Source: Butyrivibrio sp. AE2015 (GTDB lineage: Bacteria; Bacillota; Clostridia; Lachnospirales; Lachnospiraceae). Taken from it: a stretch of 64,000 bases of DNA. Shown in pieces: positions 45,104 to 53,860 of this stretch. Position 1 is the stretch's first letter; every line of letters starts with the position of its first letter. The DNA lies in NCBI RefSeq assembly GCF_000420825.1, contig NZ_ATVR01000008.1:62001-126000 (forward strand), written 5' to 3'. Position numbers and translations under genes: made by a program. The notes under the pieces were generated by a model. The model worked only from the letters and a program-made list of their open reading frames with translations. It was not told the DNA's origin and ran no database searches.

Positions 45104-45697
45104 ATGGCAAAAGAAATATGGCGACCAGGTAATATGCTTTATCCCACACCTGCAGTTATGGTGAGCTGCATGCGTGAGGGTGAAAAGCCTAACATAATAA
45201 CTGTTGCATGGGCTGGGACTATCTGTAGTGACCCGGCCATGCTATCAATATCTGTGCGTAAAGAGAGATATTCCTATGATATTCTCAAGGAGACGGGGGA
45301 ATTTGTTGTCAATCTCACAAGTAAAAAACTGACTAGGGCAGCTGACTGGTGCGGTGTACGTTCCGGACGTGAATACGATAAGTTTAAAGAGATGAACTTA
45401 ACACCTCTTGAATCCCAGAAGATATCAGCTCCCGGAATAGCAGAAAGCCCTGTTAATATCGAGTGTAAGGTAAAACAGTCAATTGATCTGGGAAGCCATA
45501 CTATCTTTATCGCAGAGGTCATGTGTGTTACAGTAGATGACAAATTACTTGATGACAAGGGCAAACTTGACCTTGGAAAGGCTAAACTTGTGGCTTATTC
45601 CCATGGCGAGTATTTCATGCTTGGTGAGAAAGTTGGAAAGTTTGGCTATAGCGTGGCCAAGAAGGCTACGGCTAAAAAGGCAAAGAAGAAAAAATGA
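45104..45697 (+). CDS. Flavin reductase-like domain protein
   Basis: 197 residues with the FMN-binding split-barrel pattern of the Flavin_Reduct family: 'YPTPAVMVSCMREGEKPNII', 'VAWAGTICSDPAMLSISVRK', 'FVVNLTSKKLTRAADWCGVR' and 'VDLEC'-type strand 'PVNIECKVKQSIDLGSHTIF'. It probably binds FMN and reduces flavin or a related substrate. The last 14 residues are a Lys/Ala-rich tail, unusual for the family and possibly nucleic-acid- or membrane-contacting. Its stop overlaps the VanZ start by four bases. Confidence 0.85.
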   Translation: MAKEIWRPGNMLYPTPAVMVSCMREGEKPNIITVAWAGTICSDPAMLSISVRKERYSYDILKETGEFVVNLTSKKLTRAADWCGVRSGREYDKFKEMNLTPLESQKISAPGIAESPVNIECKVKQSIDLGSHTIFIAEVMCVTVDDKLLDDKGKLDLGKAKLVAYSHGEYFMLGEKVGKFGYSVAKKATAKKAKKKK

Positions 45698-46239
45698 AGT
45701 ATTTTTTAATGTATATCAAACAAACATTGCGGTTTGTGCTTAAGCCACTTTCTTTTGTGCCCGCGATCATAATGATGTGTGTGATATTCATGTTTTCGGG
45801 ACAGGAAGGCGATGAGAGCAGCCAGCTCAGCTATCAGGTCGGTATAAAGGTTTTTAGTTATGCCAATGAAAAACTTGATAAAGGCTGGTCTATGGAACAG
45901 ATTGAGAATCTGTCTGAGGCATCACAGTTTTATGTCAGAAAGACAGCGCATGTCACAGAGTATTTTTTGCTGGCAGTGTCAGTTGCGTTTCCTCTATATG
46001 TATATGGACTCAGGGGGCCGCTTCTGGTTCTTTTTGCCGGAGCTTTCTGCGCAGGATTTGCCTGCCTTGATGAGTATCATCAGTCCTTTGTATCAGGGCG
46101 AAGCCCTTCAAAGAGAGATGTTTTGATTGACTGCATAGGTATTTTGCCTGGTATAATCCTTACCAGGATTGTTGGCTGGACTGGTCGAATGACGATATTC
46201 AGACCACTTGCTAACAAGAAAAAACAAAAAGGGTATTGA
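45694..46239 (+). CDS. VanZ-family membrane protein
   Basis: 181 residues with four to five transmembrane segments: 'FVPAIIMMCVIFMFSGQEGD' (the S-G/S-x-Q motif typical of VanZ), 'VRKTAHVTEYFLLAVSVAFP' (Lys-x2-H near the membrane), and 'GFACLDEYHQSFVSGRSPSK' with the DE-x-HQ-x-F motif, followed by 'RDVLIDCIGILPGIIL'. VanZ proteins are small integral-membrane proteins named from teicoplanin resistance; their biochemical role is unclear. The infC promoter overlaps its stop codon. Confidence 0.88.
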   Translation: MKYFLMYIKQTLRFVLKPLSFVPAIIMMCVIFMFSGQEGDESSQLSYQVGIKVFSYANEKLDKGWSMEQIENLSEASQFYVRKTAHVTEYFLLAVSVAFPLYVYGLRGPLLVLFAGAFCAGFACLDEYHQSFVSGRSPSKRDVLIDCIGILPGIILTRIVGWTGRMTIFRPLANKKKQKGY

Positions 46240-46264
46240 CAGCATATTTGGACTGTGATATCGT
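46236..46264 (+). promoter_or_regulatory. Promoter of the infC-rpmI-rplT operon
   Basis: Consensus TTGACA (46236-46241), a 17-base spacer and TATCGT (46259-46264), with an extended TG before the -10. The -35 overlaps the VanZ stop codon. Confidence 0.65.
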
Positions 46265-46269
46265 ATATG

Positions 46270-46411
46270 AGTATTTGAAAACAAAGCAGAGTATCCACTC
46301 TCACCCTGCGGCAAGGGCTTCAGGTGTTAATATCTTTCAGAACAAACTTATAATGTTTGTATGAATTGAGATTACAGGTGGATACAATGTGTATTCACCT
46401 TTTTTCATAGT
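46270..46411 (+). ncRNA. L20-type ribosomal protein leader (attenuator) of infC-rpmI-rplT
   Basis: The 5' leader contains an intrinsic terminator: GGTGGATAC (46377-46385) pairs with GTATTCACC (46391-46399), then TTTTTT. An upstream strand, GTATCCAC (46291-46298), is perfectly complementary to GTGGATAC (46378-46385), the terminator's left arm, so antiterminator and terminator are mutually exclusive. This is the arrangement of the Gram-positive L20 leader, where excess L20 binds the leader RNA and stops transcription. Assigned by position and structure, not by a covariance search. Confidence 0.8.
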
Positions 46412-46426
46412 ATGGAGGATAAAACC

Positions 46427-46936
46427 ATTAGCGAGTTATTTATTAATGAACAGATCAGAGCTAAGGAAGTTCGTGTAATTGGTATTGATGGTGAGCAGCT
46501 TGGGGTTATGGCTATTGCAGATGCCAGAAAGATTGCTGACGATGAGGGTGTTGATCTTGTTATGATCGCGCCAACAGCTAAACCACCTGTTTGCAGAGTT
46601 GTTGATTACGGTAAATTTAAGTACGAACAGCTTCGCAAAGAGAAAGAAGCTAAGAAGAAACAGAAGACTGTCGAAATTAAAGAAATCAGACTTTCACCTA
46701 ATATTGATACAAACGATCTTAATACTAAGGTGAATGCAGCTAAGAAGTTCCTTGAGAAAGGAAACAGAGTTAAGATCACTCTTCGTTTCCGTGGTCGTGA
46801 GATGGCTCACATGGGAGCAAGCGTACATATTCTTACAGATTTTGCTCAGGCACTTAGCGATGTAGCTGTTGTTGAGAAACAGCCTAAGGTTGAGGGACGT
46901 AGTATGACAATGTTCCTTGCTGAAAAGAAAAATTGA
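46427..46936 (+). CDS. infC: Translation initiation factor IF-3 (AUU start)
   Basis: About 169 residues with both IF-3 domains. The N-terminal part has 'INEQIRAKEVRVIGIDGEQL' and 'PPVCRVVDYGKFKYEQ', with a basic linker 'KEKEAKKKQKTVE'. The C-terminal part has 'EIRLSPNIDTNDLNTKV', 'VKITLRFRGREMAHMG' and terminal 'EGRSMTMFLAEKKN'. IF-3 binds the 30S subunit and checks start-codon pairing. GGAGG at 46414-46418 is eight bases before ATT 46427, the conserved non-standard infC start used for autoregulation. The in-frame ATG 46412 would have no ribosome site because only the terminator precedes it. Confidence 0.92.
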   Translation: MSELFINEQIRAKEVRVIGIDGEQLGVMAIADARKIADDEGVDLVMIAPTAKPPVCRVVDYGKFKYEQLRKEKEAKKKQKTVEIKEIRLSPNIDTNDLNTKVNAAKKFLEKGNRVKITLRFRGREMAHMGASVHILTDFAQALSDVAVVEKQPKVEGRSMTMFLAEKKN

Positions 46937-47004
46937 TTTTTGCCAAGTATTGGTTAAAAATAAAGTTCCACAAAATTACTGAGATTCACAGGAGGATTTA
47001 AGTT

Positions 47005-47205
47005 ATGCAGCAAAAGATGAAAACAAAGAGAGCTGCTGCCAAGAGATTCAAAGTTACTGGCACAGGAAAGCTCATGAGAAACAAAGCGTATAAGCGCCAC
47101 ATCTTAACAAAGAAGTCTACAAAGAGAAAGAGAAATCTTAGACATGCTGGACTTGTTGACGCTACAAATGTTAAGGCAATGAAGAGCATTCTTCCTTACG
47201 CATAA
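47005..47205 (+). CDS. rpmI: 50S ribosomal protein L35
   Basis: 66 residues, strongly basic, with the L35 signature '[19 protein letters not shown]' and '[18 protein letters not shown]'. GGAGG lies nine bases before ATG 47005. Standard second gene of the infC operon; it is 68 bases after infC. Confidence 0.97.
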   Translation: MQQKMKTKRAAAKRFKVTGTGKLMRNKAYKRHILTKKSTKRKRNLRHAGLVDATNVKAMKSILPYA

Positions 47206-47264
47206 ATTTAACGCTTAGTGAAGAATTGACAAGTTTGGTTATTAGAAATTAGGAGGATATTAAG

Positions 47265-47621
47265 ATGGCAAGAGTTAAAGGCGCATTGAATGCCAAGAAG
47301 AAGCACAATAGAGTATTAAAGCTTGCAAAAGGTTACAGAGGAGCAAGATCAAAACAGTATAGAGTAGCAAAGCAGTCAGTTATGAGAGCACTTACATCTG
47401 CATTTGCTGGTCGTAAGCAGAAGAAGAGAGATATGAGATCTCTTTGGATCACACGTATCAACGCAGCTGCTAGAATCAACGGTCTTTCATACAGCAACCT
47501 TATGCATGGTCTTAAGCTTGCAGGTGTTGACATCAACAGAAAGATGCTTGCTGAGCTTGCAGTAAATGATCCAGAAGGATTCAAGACACTTGCTGAGCTT
47601 GCAAAAACAAAGATTGCATAA
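47265..47621 (+). CDS. rplT: 50S ribosomal protein L20
   Basis: 118 residues, full length. It starts '[20 protein letters not shown]', then '[20 protein letters not shown]', '[19 protein letters not shown]' and 'LNRK'-type '[20 protein letters not shown]'. L20 binds 23S rRNA early in 50S assembly, and in this operon it is expected to repress its own transcription through the leader at 46270-46411. AGGAGG precedes ATG 47265. Confidence 0.97.
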   Translation: MARVKGALNAKKKHNRVLKLAKGYRGARSKQYRVAKQSVMRALTSAFAGRKQKKRDMRSLWITRINAAARINGLSYSNLMHGLKLAGVDINRKMLAELAVNDPEGFKTLAELAKTKIA

Positions 47622-47670
47622 TTCAATCGGAAACTTTCATTGAAAATATAGTTTTTTTGATATAGAATTA

Positions 47671-47702
47671 AGGAGTATCACATTGTGATATTCCTTTTTT
47701 TA
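47671..47702 (+). terminator. Terminator of the infC-rpmI-rplT operon
   Basis: AGGAGTATCACA (47671-47682) pairs with TGTGATATTCCT (47684-47695) in a tight hairpin followed by seven or more Ts. It ends the operon before pepD. Confidence 0.8.
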
Positions 47703-47759
47703 TGCAGTAAAAATGTAGATTTGAAGGAAACTGATATTTTTATAGCGGAGGATATAGAT

Positions 47760-49199
47760 ATGGCATACGAGAATTTACAACCAAAGGAAGTATTTCATTT
47801 TTTTGAGGAACTTTGCAATATTCCACATGGTTCCGGAAATTTGCAGAAAATAAGCGATTATCTTGTTTCTTTTGCCAAGGATAGAAACCTTGATGTTATT
47901 CAGGACAGTGAACTTAATGTAATTATTAAAGCTCCCGGCAGCAAGGGATACGAGGATAAAGAGCCTGTGATCCTGCAGGGACATATGGATATGGTTGCGG
48001 TTAAGGAAGATTCCTGTGACATTGATATGCTCACAGAGGGACTTCGCTGCAAGACAGATGGAGAATATGTTTGGGCTGAGGGAACAAGCCTTGGCGGAGA
48101 TGACGGAATTGCAGTTGCGTACTGTCTGGCACTTCTTGACTCTGATGATATTCCTCATCCACCACTTGAGGTTGTTATCACGACCAATGAAGAGACAGGA
48201 ATGTTTGGCGCTACAGCAATAGATCTTTCTTCTTTAAAGGGCAAGAAGATGATAAATATCGATAACGAAGAGGAAGGCGCTTTCATTACAAGCTGTGCAG
48301 GAGGTGCCAGAATTTATTCAGATTTTTCTTTTGAAAAAGAAAATAAGAGCGGAGTTTTATATGAAGTAAAAGTAGATGGTCTGCTTGGTGGACATTCAGG
48401 TGAAATGATCAAATGCGGAAGAGGAAATGCTAATCACATTTTAGCAAGAACTCTTTTCAATGCGATGGATGCGGCTGAAATCTCCCTTGTATCTATAGAA
48501 GGTGGAGTAGCTGATAACGCCATCCCTTCAGGAGCTGTAGCTAAGGTTGTTGTTCCTGCAGGTAATGTGGTTGACCTTAAGGAGAGCGTAGAGCAGACTC
48601 TTGAAGAAGTTAAGGGTGAGCTTGAAGTTAAGGATCCTGATGTAAATATCACATGCACTGAGGCTGGAGCTGAGGATAATTATACATGTGCTAAATTTGA
48701 AGACGGAAGAATGATCGTAAGTGCAATCATTTCTTTACCTGACGGAGTTCAGGCTATGAGCGCAGCAGTTGAAGGACTTGTTGAGACTTCATTAAATCTT
48801 GGAATCATTAAGACAGAAGATTCATCTATAACACTTGAGCATTCAGTTAGAAGCAGCGTTGAGTCTTCCAAGAACATGCTTATCAAAAAGGTTGCAACAA
48901 TCGTTACTACTTTTGGCGGAACATATTCGGTATCAGGCCAGTATCCGGGCTGGAAATACAGACAGCATTCAGAGCTTCGTGATCACATGGTCAAGGTCTA
49001 TGAAGAAATGTATGGAAAGAGCCCAAGACTTATGGCTATTCATGCGGGTCTTGAGTGTGGCATCTTAAGTGAAAAGATAAAGGACCTTGATTGCATTTCA
49101 ATCGGCCCTGATATGCAGGATATTCATTCAACAAAAGAGAGACTTTCTATTAAGTCAGCAGGAAATGTTTGGGAATACCTTAAGGCAGTTTTGAAGTGA
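47760..49199 (+). CDS. pepD: Aminoacyl-histidine dipeptidase (M20C, PepD-type)
   Basis: About 479 residues, the family length. Motifs: 'EELCNIPHGSGNLQKISDYL' at the N-terminus, 'VILQGHMDMVAVKE' near residue 73 (metal His-x-Asp), 'GTSLGGDDGIAVAYCLALL' near 110 (bridging Asp), 'TTNEETGMFGATAID' near 142 (catalytic Glu-Glu) and 'AIHAGLECGIL' near 435. It is a cytosolic zinc dipeptidase that hydrolyses Xaa-His and related dipeptides. The start ATG 47760 has GGAGG nine bases upstream. Own unit after the rplT terminator. Confidence 0.92.
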   Translation: MAYENLQPKEVFHFFEELCNIPHGSGNLQKISDYLVSFAKDRNLDVIQDSELNVIIKAPGSKGYEDKEPVILQGHMDMVAVKEDSCDIDMLTEGLRCKTDGEYVWAEGTSLGGDDGIAVAYCLALLDSDDIPHPPLEVVITTNEETGMFGATAIDLSSLKGKKMINIDNEEEGAFITSCAGGARIYSDFSFEKENKSGVLYEVKVDGLLGGHSGEMIKCGRGNANHILARTLFNAMDAAEISLVSIEGGVADNAIPSGAVAKVVVPAGNVVDLKESVEQTLEEVKGELEVKDPDVNITCTEAGAEDNYTCAKFEDGRMIVSAIISLPDGVQAMSAAVEGLVETSLNLGIIKTEDSSITLEHSVRSSVESSKNMLIKKVATIVTTFGGTYSVSGQYPGWKYRQHSELRDHMVKVYEEMYGKSPRLMAIHAGLECGILSEKIKDLDCISIGPDMQDIHSTKERLSIKSAGNVWEYLKAVLK

Positions 49200-49224
49200 T
49201 ATTTTAACTAGGAGGGGATTACAA

Positions 49225-49803
49225 TTGAACGAAATAAAAAAGAAAATCATGGACGCTGTTATCAGTCAGTTCAATAATAAGGGAATGAAGTTTACTATGG
49301 ATGATATTTCCAAGGAACTTCATATCAGTAAAAAGACAATATATAAGGAATTTAACGACAAAGATGAGCTGTTCTTTGCGACTGTAGACTACGGCTTTTC
49401 TGCCATTAAGGAAAAAGAGGCAGAGATTATTGCAGATGATTCTTTGGAGCTTCTTGAAAAGATAGAAAAGCTCATTGTTTGTCTTCCTGATAATTACAAA
49501 AATATTGATTTCAGAAGGGTTTACCAGTTAAGAGAAAAGTTCCCTGATGTATATAAAAAGATTGCTGAAAGGGTAGAGAGCGACTGGGGGGAGACAGAAA
49601 GGCTTCTTGAGCAGGCAATGGATGAAGGCCTTATCAGGAAAATGCCAATCTCTTTTATCAAACTCATAATTGAAGGTGCTATTGAGAAATTCTTAAGTTC
49701 AAAAGAACTCTCAAGCACAGGATACAGTTATGAGGAGTCTCTTAATGAGATGATCAATATTGTAATGAACGGACTTAAGCTTCCACAAGGAGAAGATAAA
49801 TGA
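49225..49803 (+). CDS. TetR/AcrR-family transcriptional regulator
   Basis: 192 residues. The N-terminal HTH spans 'KFTMDDISKELHISKKTIYK' and 'EFNDKDELFFATVDYG' (residues 23-58), the classic TetR_N pattern. The rest is a helical ligand/dimer domain. The start is TTG, set by GGAGGGG. Its stop overlaps the alpha-galactosidase start by four bases (ATGA), so regulator and enzyme are translated together; it probably responds to a sugar or a membrane-active compound and controls this unit. Confidence 0.88.
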   Translation: MNEIKKKIMDAVISQFNNKGMKFTMDDISKELHISKKTIYKEFNDKDELFFATVDYGFSAIKEKEAEIIADDSLELLEKIEKLIVCLPDNYKNIDFRRVYQLREKFPDVYKKIAERVESDWGETERLLEQAMDEGLIRKMPISFIKLIIEGAIEKFLSSKELSSTGYSYEESLNEMINIVMNGLKLPQGEDK

Positions 49804-52172
49804 TTTTAACAAACGAGAAGGTATTTTTATTACAGACTAAAAACACATCATATATGTTTAGAAAACTTGCAAGTGGCCATTTGGAGCACCTGCATTATGG
49901 GGACAGGGTTTTCTCAAACAAAGAGACCGGGGTAAGCATGCTTGACAGTATTGCAGAGACTATTGCACCAAAGCATTTCAATGGAGCCGGGAATACGATT
50001 GTATATTCAGAGGAACACAATAAGATTCTTCTAGAACAGCTCTCCCTTGAAATGAGCAGCTTTGGAAAAGGCGATATCAGGGATCCTTTTGTAGAACTTA
50101 CTTATGCTGATGGATCCAATACTGTGGACTTTCTTTTTGATAAATATGAGATAAAAGAAGGCAAGGCACCGCTTACGTCTCTTCCTTCATCTTATGCGGA
50201 GTCTGTTGAAACTCCTGATGGAAAGGTTGAGCAGCTTATAGTAACCTTGAAGGACAAAGGGTATGGCTCAAGACTTGATCTTATCTATTCAGTATTTCCT
50301 GAGTGTGACGTCATCACCAGAAGTGCAGTTCTTTACAACGATTCTGACAAGGATATTAAGATGGACAGAATCCTTAGTACTGCAGTAGACTTCAACTCTC
50401 CATCCTATAAGATGACATCTTTCCATGGAAGATGGGCAGATGAGATGGGTAAGTATGAGAGCGTCTGCAATGGCGGTAAGGTAGTCTGTGAGGAGCTTGC
50501 AGCCGGAGAATCAGGATCAAGATCCAACCCTTTCGTGATCGTAAGCAGCGTAGACGCCAACGATGACCATGGCGATTGCTATGGATTTAACCTTATTTAC
50601 AGTGGTAACCACTATGAATCTCTTTCTTCAAATGGCTACAGCATGAGCAGATTTGTAAGCGGTATTCAGCCAACTGGCTTTACATGGCTTTTGGCACCAG
50701 GAGAGAGCTTTGAGACTCCTGAAGCAGTCATGACATTCTCTTCAAAGGGCATGAATGCTATGAGCATTAACATGCACGATTTTGTAAGAGAACATGTGGT
50801 AAGAGGAACCTGGAAAAAGAAAGAGCGCCCAATCCTTATCAACAGCTGGGAGGCAGCATATTTTAACTTTACTCAAGGTTCACTTCTTTCTCTTGCAAAA
50901 GAGGCTAAGAAGTGCGGAATAGAACTCTTTGTAATGGATGATGGCTGGTTCGGCGTAAGAAATGATGACAACTGCTCGCTTGGTGACTGGTATGAAAACA
51001 AAAAGAAACTTCCGGGAGGCTTAAAGGAATTCTCTGAAAAGCTCGATGCTCTTGGAATGATGTTTGGTATCTGGGTTGAACCCGAGATGGTCAATGAGAA
51101 CAGTGATCTTTACAGAGCACATCCTGACTGGGCTGTAACTGTTCCGGGACATCACCATTCAACATGCAGAAATCAGATGAACCTGGATCTTACAAGAAAT
51201 GACGTTCAGGACTACATAATTGAATCTATGAGAAAGGTCTTTTCATCCGGAAAGATTTCATATGTAAAGTGGGATATGAACAGAACATTTTCTGACAGAT
51301 ATTCCAAGGGCCTTCCTACTGAGAGGCAAGGCGAGTTCCAGCATAGATATTATCTTGGACTGTACAGGATCATGAAAGAGCTTACTGAGTCTTTCCCAGA
51401 AATACTGTTCGAGGGATGCTCTGCAGGTGGCAACAGATTTGATCTTGGAATCCTTAGCTATTTCCCACAGATTTGGGGAAGTGACGATACTGATGCTATG
51501 TGCAGGATCGATATTCAGAGAGGATACAGCTATGGATATCCTGCAAGTACCGTTGGCGCTCATGTTTCCGCATGCCCTAACCATCAGACGCTCAATACTG
51601 TGCCTCTTGAGACAAGATTTGAAGTTGCAGCGGCAGGCTGTTTTGGATACGAACTCAATCTTTGTGACATGTCTGATGCAGACAAAAAAGCTATCACAAA
51701 CCAGGTAGAATTCTATAAGCAGAACAGAGAACTGTTCCAGTTTGGAGATTATTATAGACTTCCTGAGGACGGTTATATTATAGTAAGTAAAGATAAGACT
51801 AAGGCAGTTGCTTTTGTTGTCCAGAAGGATGCAAGACCAAACAATGACTACAAGTGCCTTAAGACAATTGGCCTTGATGATGACAAAATCTATAACATGG
51901 TCGGAAGGGTTGTGCCACACAGCATTAAGGAATTCGGAAGTCTTATAAATATGTTCACACCTGTTCATGTTAAGCAGGATGGAATTGTGCATGGCATAAT
52001 CGATAAGTTTATGGACATTAATGGTGAGGAGCAGAAGGCTACTGCTCTTGGAGCTGCATTTAATGGACATGGCGTAGCACTCAACTCTGCATTTTGCGGC
52101 ACTGGCAACAATGATGGAACACGTATAATGCGCACCGGCGACACAAGGCTTTATGTGTTTACACAAGCTTAA
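49800..52172 (+). CDS. Alpha-galactosidase, GH36
   Basis: 790 residues, somewhat longer than the ~730 usual for the clan. After a beta-sandwich N-terminal domain come 'GIELFVMDDGWFGVRNDDN', 'PEMVNENSDLYRAHPDW', 'ISYVKWDMNRTFSD' (Asp nucleophile ~493) and 'IWGSDDTDAMCRIDIQ' (Asp acid/base ~560). The 'GCSAGGNRFDLGIL' Cys-Ser-Gly-Gly-like motif is typical of GH36. It hydrolyses terminal alpha-galactose from melibiose, raffinose or stachyose in the cytoplasm (no signal peptide). Co-translated with TetR; fits the ABC importer and GH13_18 gene nearby. Confidence 0.93.
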   Translation: MILTNEKVFLLQTKNTSYMFRKLASGHLEHLHYGDRVFSNKETGVSMLDSIAETIAPKHFNGAGNTIVYSEEHNKILLEQLSLEMSSFGKGDIRDPFVELTYADGSNTVDFLFDKYEIKEGKAPLTSLPSSYAESVETPDGKVEQLIVTLKDKGYGSRLDLIYSVFPECDVITRSAVLYNDSDKDIKMDRILSTAVDFNSPSYKMTSFHGRWADEMGKYESVCNGGKVVCEELAAGESGSRSNPFVIVSSVDANDDHGDCYGFNLIYSGNHYESLSSNGYSMSRFVSGIQPTGFTWLLAPGESFETPEAVMTFSSKGMNAMSINMHDFVREHVVRGTWKKKERPILINSWEAAYFNFTQGSLLSLAKEAKKCGIELFVMDDGWFGVRNDDNCSLGDWYENKKKLPGGLKEFSEKLDALGMMFGIWVEPEMVNENSDLYRAHPDWAVTVPGHHHSTCRNQMNLDLTRNDVQDYIIESMRKVFSSGKISYVKWDMNRTFSDRYSKGLPTERQGEFQHRYYLGLYRIMKELTESFPEILFEGCSAGGNRFDLGILSYFPQIWGSDDTDAMCRIDIQRGYSYGYPASTVGAHVSACPNHQTLNTVPLETRFEVAAAGCFGYELNLCDMSDADKKAITNQVEFYKQNRELFQFGDYYRLPEDGYIIVSKDKTKAVAFVVQKDARPNNDYKCLKTIGLDDDKIYNMVGRVVPHSIKEFGSLINMFTPVHVKQDGIVHGIIDKFMDINGEEQKATALGAAFNGHGVALNSAFCGTGNNDGTRIMRTGDTRLYVFTQA

Positions 52173-52261
52173 AACAGGCGACCGGACATATAGTTTTATG
52201 TGTGGTTGATCTGTGGCGCATTGGTATGTGAAGAGGCTGCTTTCTGGTAGGAGGATTTAAT

Positions 52262-53296
52262 ATGAAGAATATTACTTTGGGCAGTACCGGCATTACTGCA
52301 CCTCAAAATGGTTTTGGAGCACTTCCTATTCAGCGAGATGATATGGAAACTACAATCCATATTTTAAGGAAGGCTTACGATGGTGGTATGAGGTTTTTTG
52401 ACACTGCCAGAGCTTATAGCGATTCTGAGGAAAAGCTTGGCAGGGGCCTTATGGAATATGGAGTAAGGGATAACATCTATATTGCAACTAAGACAGCTGC
52501 CAAAGATCCTGAGAATTTTTGGAAGGATTTGGAAACTTCTCTTAAACTTCTTCAGACTGATCATGTAGATATTTATCAGTTCCATATGGTCTCACAGTGC
52601 TACAGACCCGGAGATGGCACGGGTATGTATGAGTGCATGGTGGAGGCCAAAGAAAAAGGACTTATAAAGCATATTGGAATCACAACTCACAAGCTCATGG
52701 TTGCTGAAGAGATTATTGAAAGCGGGCTTTATGAGACTTTACAGTATCCATTTAGCTATCTTTCTACTGAAAAAGAAATAGAGCTTGTCCATAAGTGCAA
52801 AGAGCACAATATGGGCTTCATAGCTATGAAAGGCCTTGCTGGCGGACTTATAAATAAGTCAGACGCTGCATTTGCCTTCATGAGCCAGTTTGATAATGTT
52901 ATGCCTATTTGGGGCATTCAGAGAGAAAAAGAGCTTGATGAATGGCTTTCATATATGGATGAATCGCCGGAATTAACAGATTCCATCAAAGAGTTTATTG
53001 CTCGGGAAAAAGAGGAATTGTCCGGTGATTTCTGCAGAGGATGCGGTTATTGTATGCCTTGCCCTAAGGGCATTTTGATAAATAACTGTGCCAGAATGTC
53101 ACTTATGATCAGAAGAGCTCCATCAGACAGTTGGCTTGACGAGCATTGGCAGAAGGAAATGGCTAAGATTGATGACTGCATAAACTGCAGAGCCTGTACA
53201 AAGAAATGCCCATATGAGCTTAATACACCTGAACTTCTTAAAAAGAATTATGAAGATTACAAAAATGTACTTGCAGGTAAAGTGAGTGTGCGGTAA
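52262..53296 (+). CDS. Aldo/keto reductase with C-terminal 4Fe-4S domain
   Basis: 344 residues. The AKR barrel starts 'NITLGSTGITAPQNGFGALP' and 'GGMRFFDTARAYSDSEEKLG' (catalytic Asp and Tyr), with 'NIYIATKTAAKD' (Lys) and 'DHVDIYQFHMVS' (His). From ~255 come Cys-rich motifs 'CRGCGYCMPCPKGI' and 'CINCRACTKKCPYEL', a bacterial ferredoxin-like 4Fe-4S fold. This fusion is common in anaerobic Clostridia; the substrate is not established. GGAGG is nine bases before ATG. It probably shares a transcript with the downstream DUF1858 gene. Confidence 0.9.
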   Translation: MKNITLGSTGITAPQNGFGALPIQRDDMETTIHILRKAYDGGMRFFDTARAYSDSEEKLGRGLMEYGVRDNIYIATKTAAKDPENFWKDLETSLKLLQTDHVDIYQFHMVSQCYRPGDGTGMYECMVEAKEKGLIKHIGITTHKLMVAEEIIESGLYETLQYPFSYLSTEKEIELVHKCKEHNMGFIAMKGLAGGLINKSDAAFAFMSQFDNVMPIWGIQREKELDEWLSYMDESPELTDSIKEFIAREKEELSGDFCRGCGYCMPCPKGILINNCARMSLMIRRAPSDSWLDEHWQKEMAKIDDCINCRACTKKCPYELNTPELLKKNYEDYKNVLAGKVSVR

Positions 53297-53342
53297 AATC
53301 ATTTTACACAATTTAATTTAAAAATCATAAGGAGGTCATAAT

Positions 53343-53612
53343 ATGGGATTGAAGGACCTACTTTTCGGAAATGAAGAAGGAGAGAGAACAGAAATGGAAA
53401 ACGAGAACTTAGTCACAACAGAAATGCTTGTGGGTGATATCATTACAAAGCATCCTCTTGCTGCACAGTTCCTTATGGAGTGTGGAATGGGATGTATTCA
53501 CTGCCCTGCATCACAGATGGAGTCACTTGCCGAGGCTTGCGCAGTTCACGGAATCGACGGTGAAGAAATCGTTGATGCCCTCAACGACTACCTCGCAGAG
53601 CATAACGCGTAA
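53343..53612 (+). CDS. DUF1858-domain protein
   Basis: 89 residues. From residue 28 it matches DUF1858: 'EMLVGDIITKHPLAAQFLME' and 'CGMGCIHCPASQMESLAEAC', with the conserved CxxC (GCIHC) and 'HGIDGEEIVDALNDYL'. These small proteins are redox-linked in anaerobes, often near Fe-S or hybrid-cluster proteins. AAGGAGG precedes ATG 53343. An internal ATG near residue 17 would give the more usual short form. It follows the Fe-S aldo/keto reductase after 46 bases. Confidence 0.85.
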   Translation: MGLKDLLFGNEEGERTEMENENLVTTEMLVGDIITKHPLAAQFLMECGMGCIHCPASQMESLAEACAVHGIDGEEIVDALNDYLAEHNA

Positions 53613-53632
53613 GAGTCCACTTCTTTGAGGTT

Positions 53633-53827
53633 AGAACGCTAAGATAAAAGTGAGAGTATTTTTTAACTCGGATCTTTTGGCGTGATTCGTGACGAATAAA
53701 AACTAAAGGGATTTGCTTGTTTCATGCTTATTCAGAGCACAAGCAAATCCCTTATTTTTTATTCTACTCATCATTGCCTCAAGATAAATCGTTAAAAAAT
53801 ACTCTCACATTTTATCTTTGCTGTTCT
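53633..53827. repeat. Long palindrome 1 with 18-nt apical loop
   Basis: The outer arm 53633-53667 pairs with 53791-53827 (core GTGAGAGTATTTTTTAAC, uninterrupted). Middle arms pair imperfectly (GATCTTTTGGCGTGAT with its partner near 53765-53790). The inner perfect 15-bp stem AAGGGATTTGCTTGT (53706-53720) pairs with 53739-53753. The apical loop is TTCATGCTTATTCAGAGC (53721-53738). The right inner arm ends in TTATTTTTT, so it can also act as a rho-independent terminator for the DUF1858 unit. Confidence 0.85.
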
Positions 53828-53860
53828 ACGCAAAATAGTAACTGAATTTATACATCTTCA

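Noticed and set aside
51258-52166. Long leftward open frame of ~300 codons inside the alpha-galactosidase gene
   Set aside because: It is antisense to a clearly conserved GH36 gene, has an implausible Cys/Ile/Ser-rich composition and no ribosome site.
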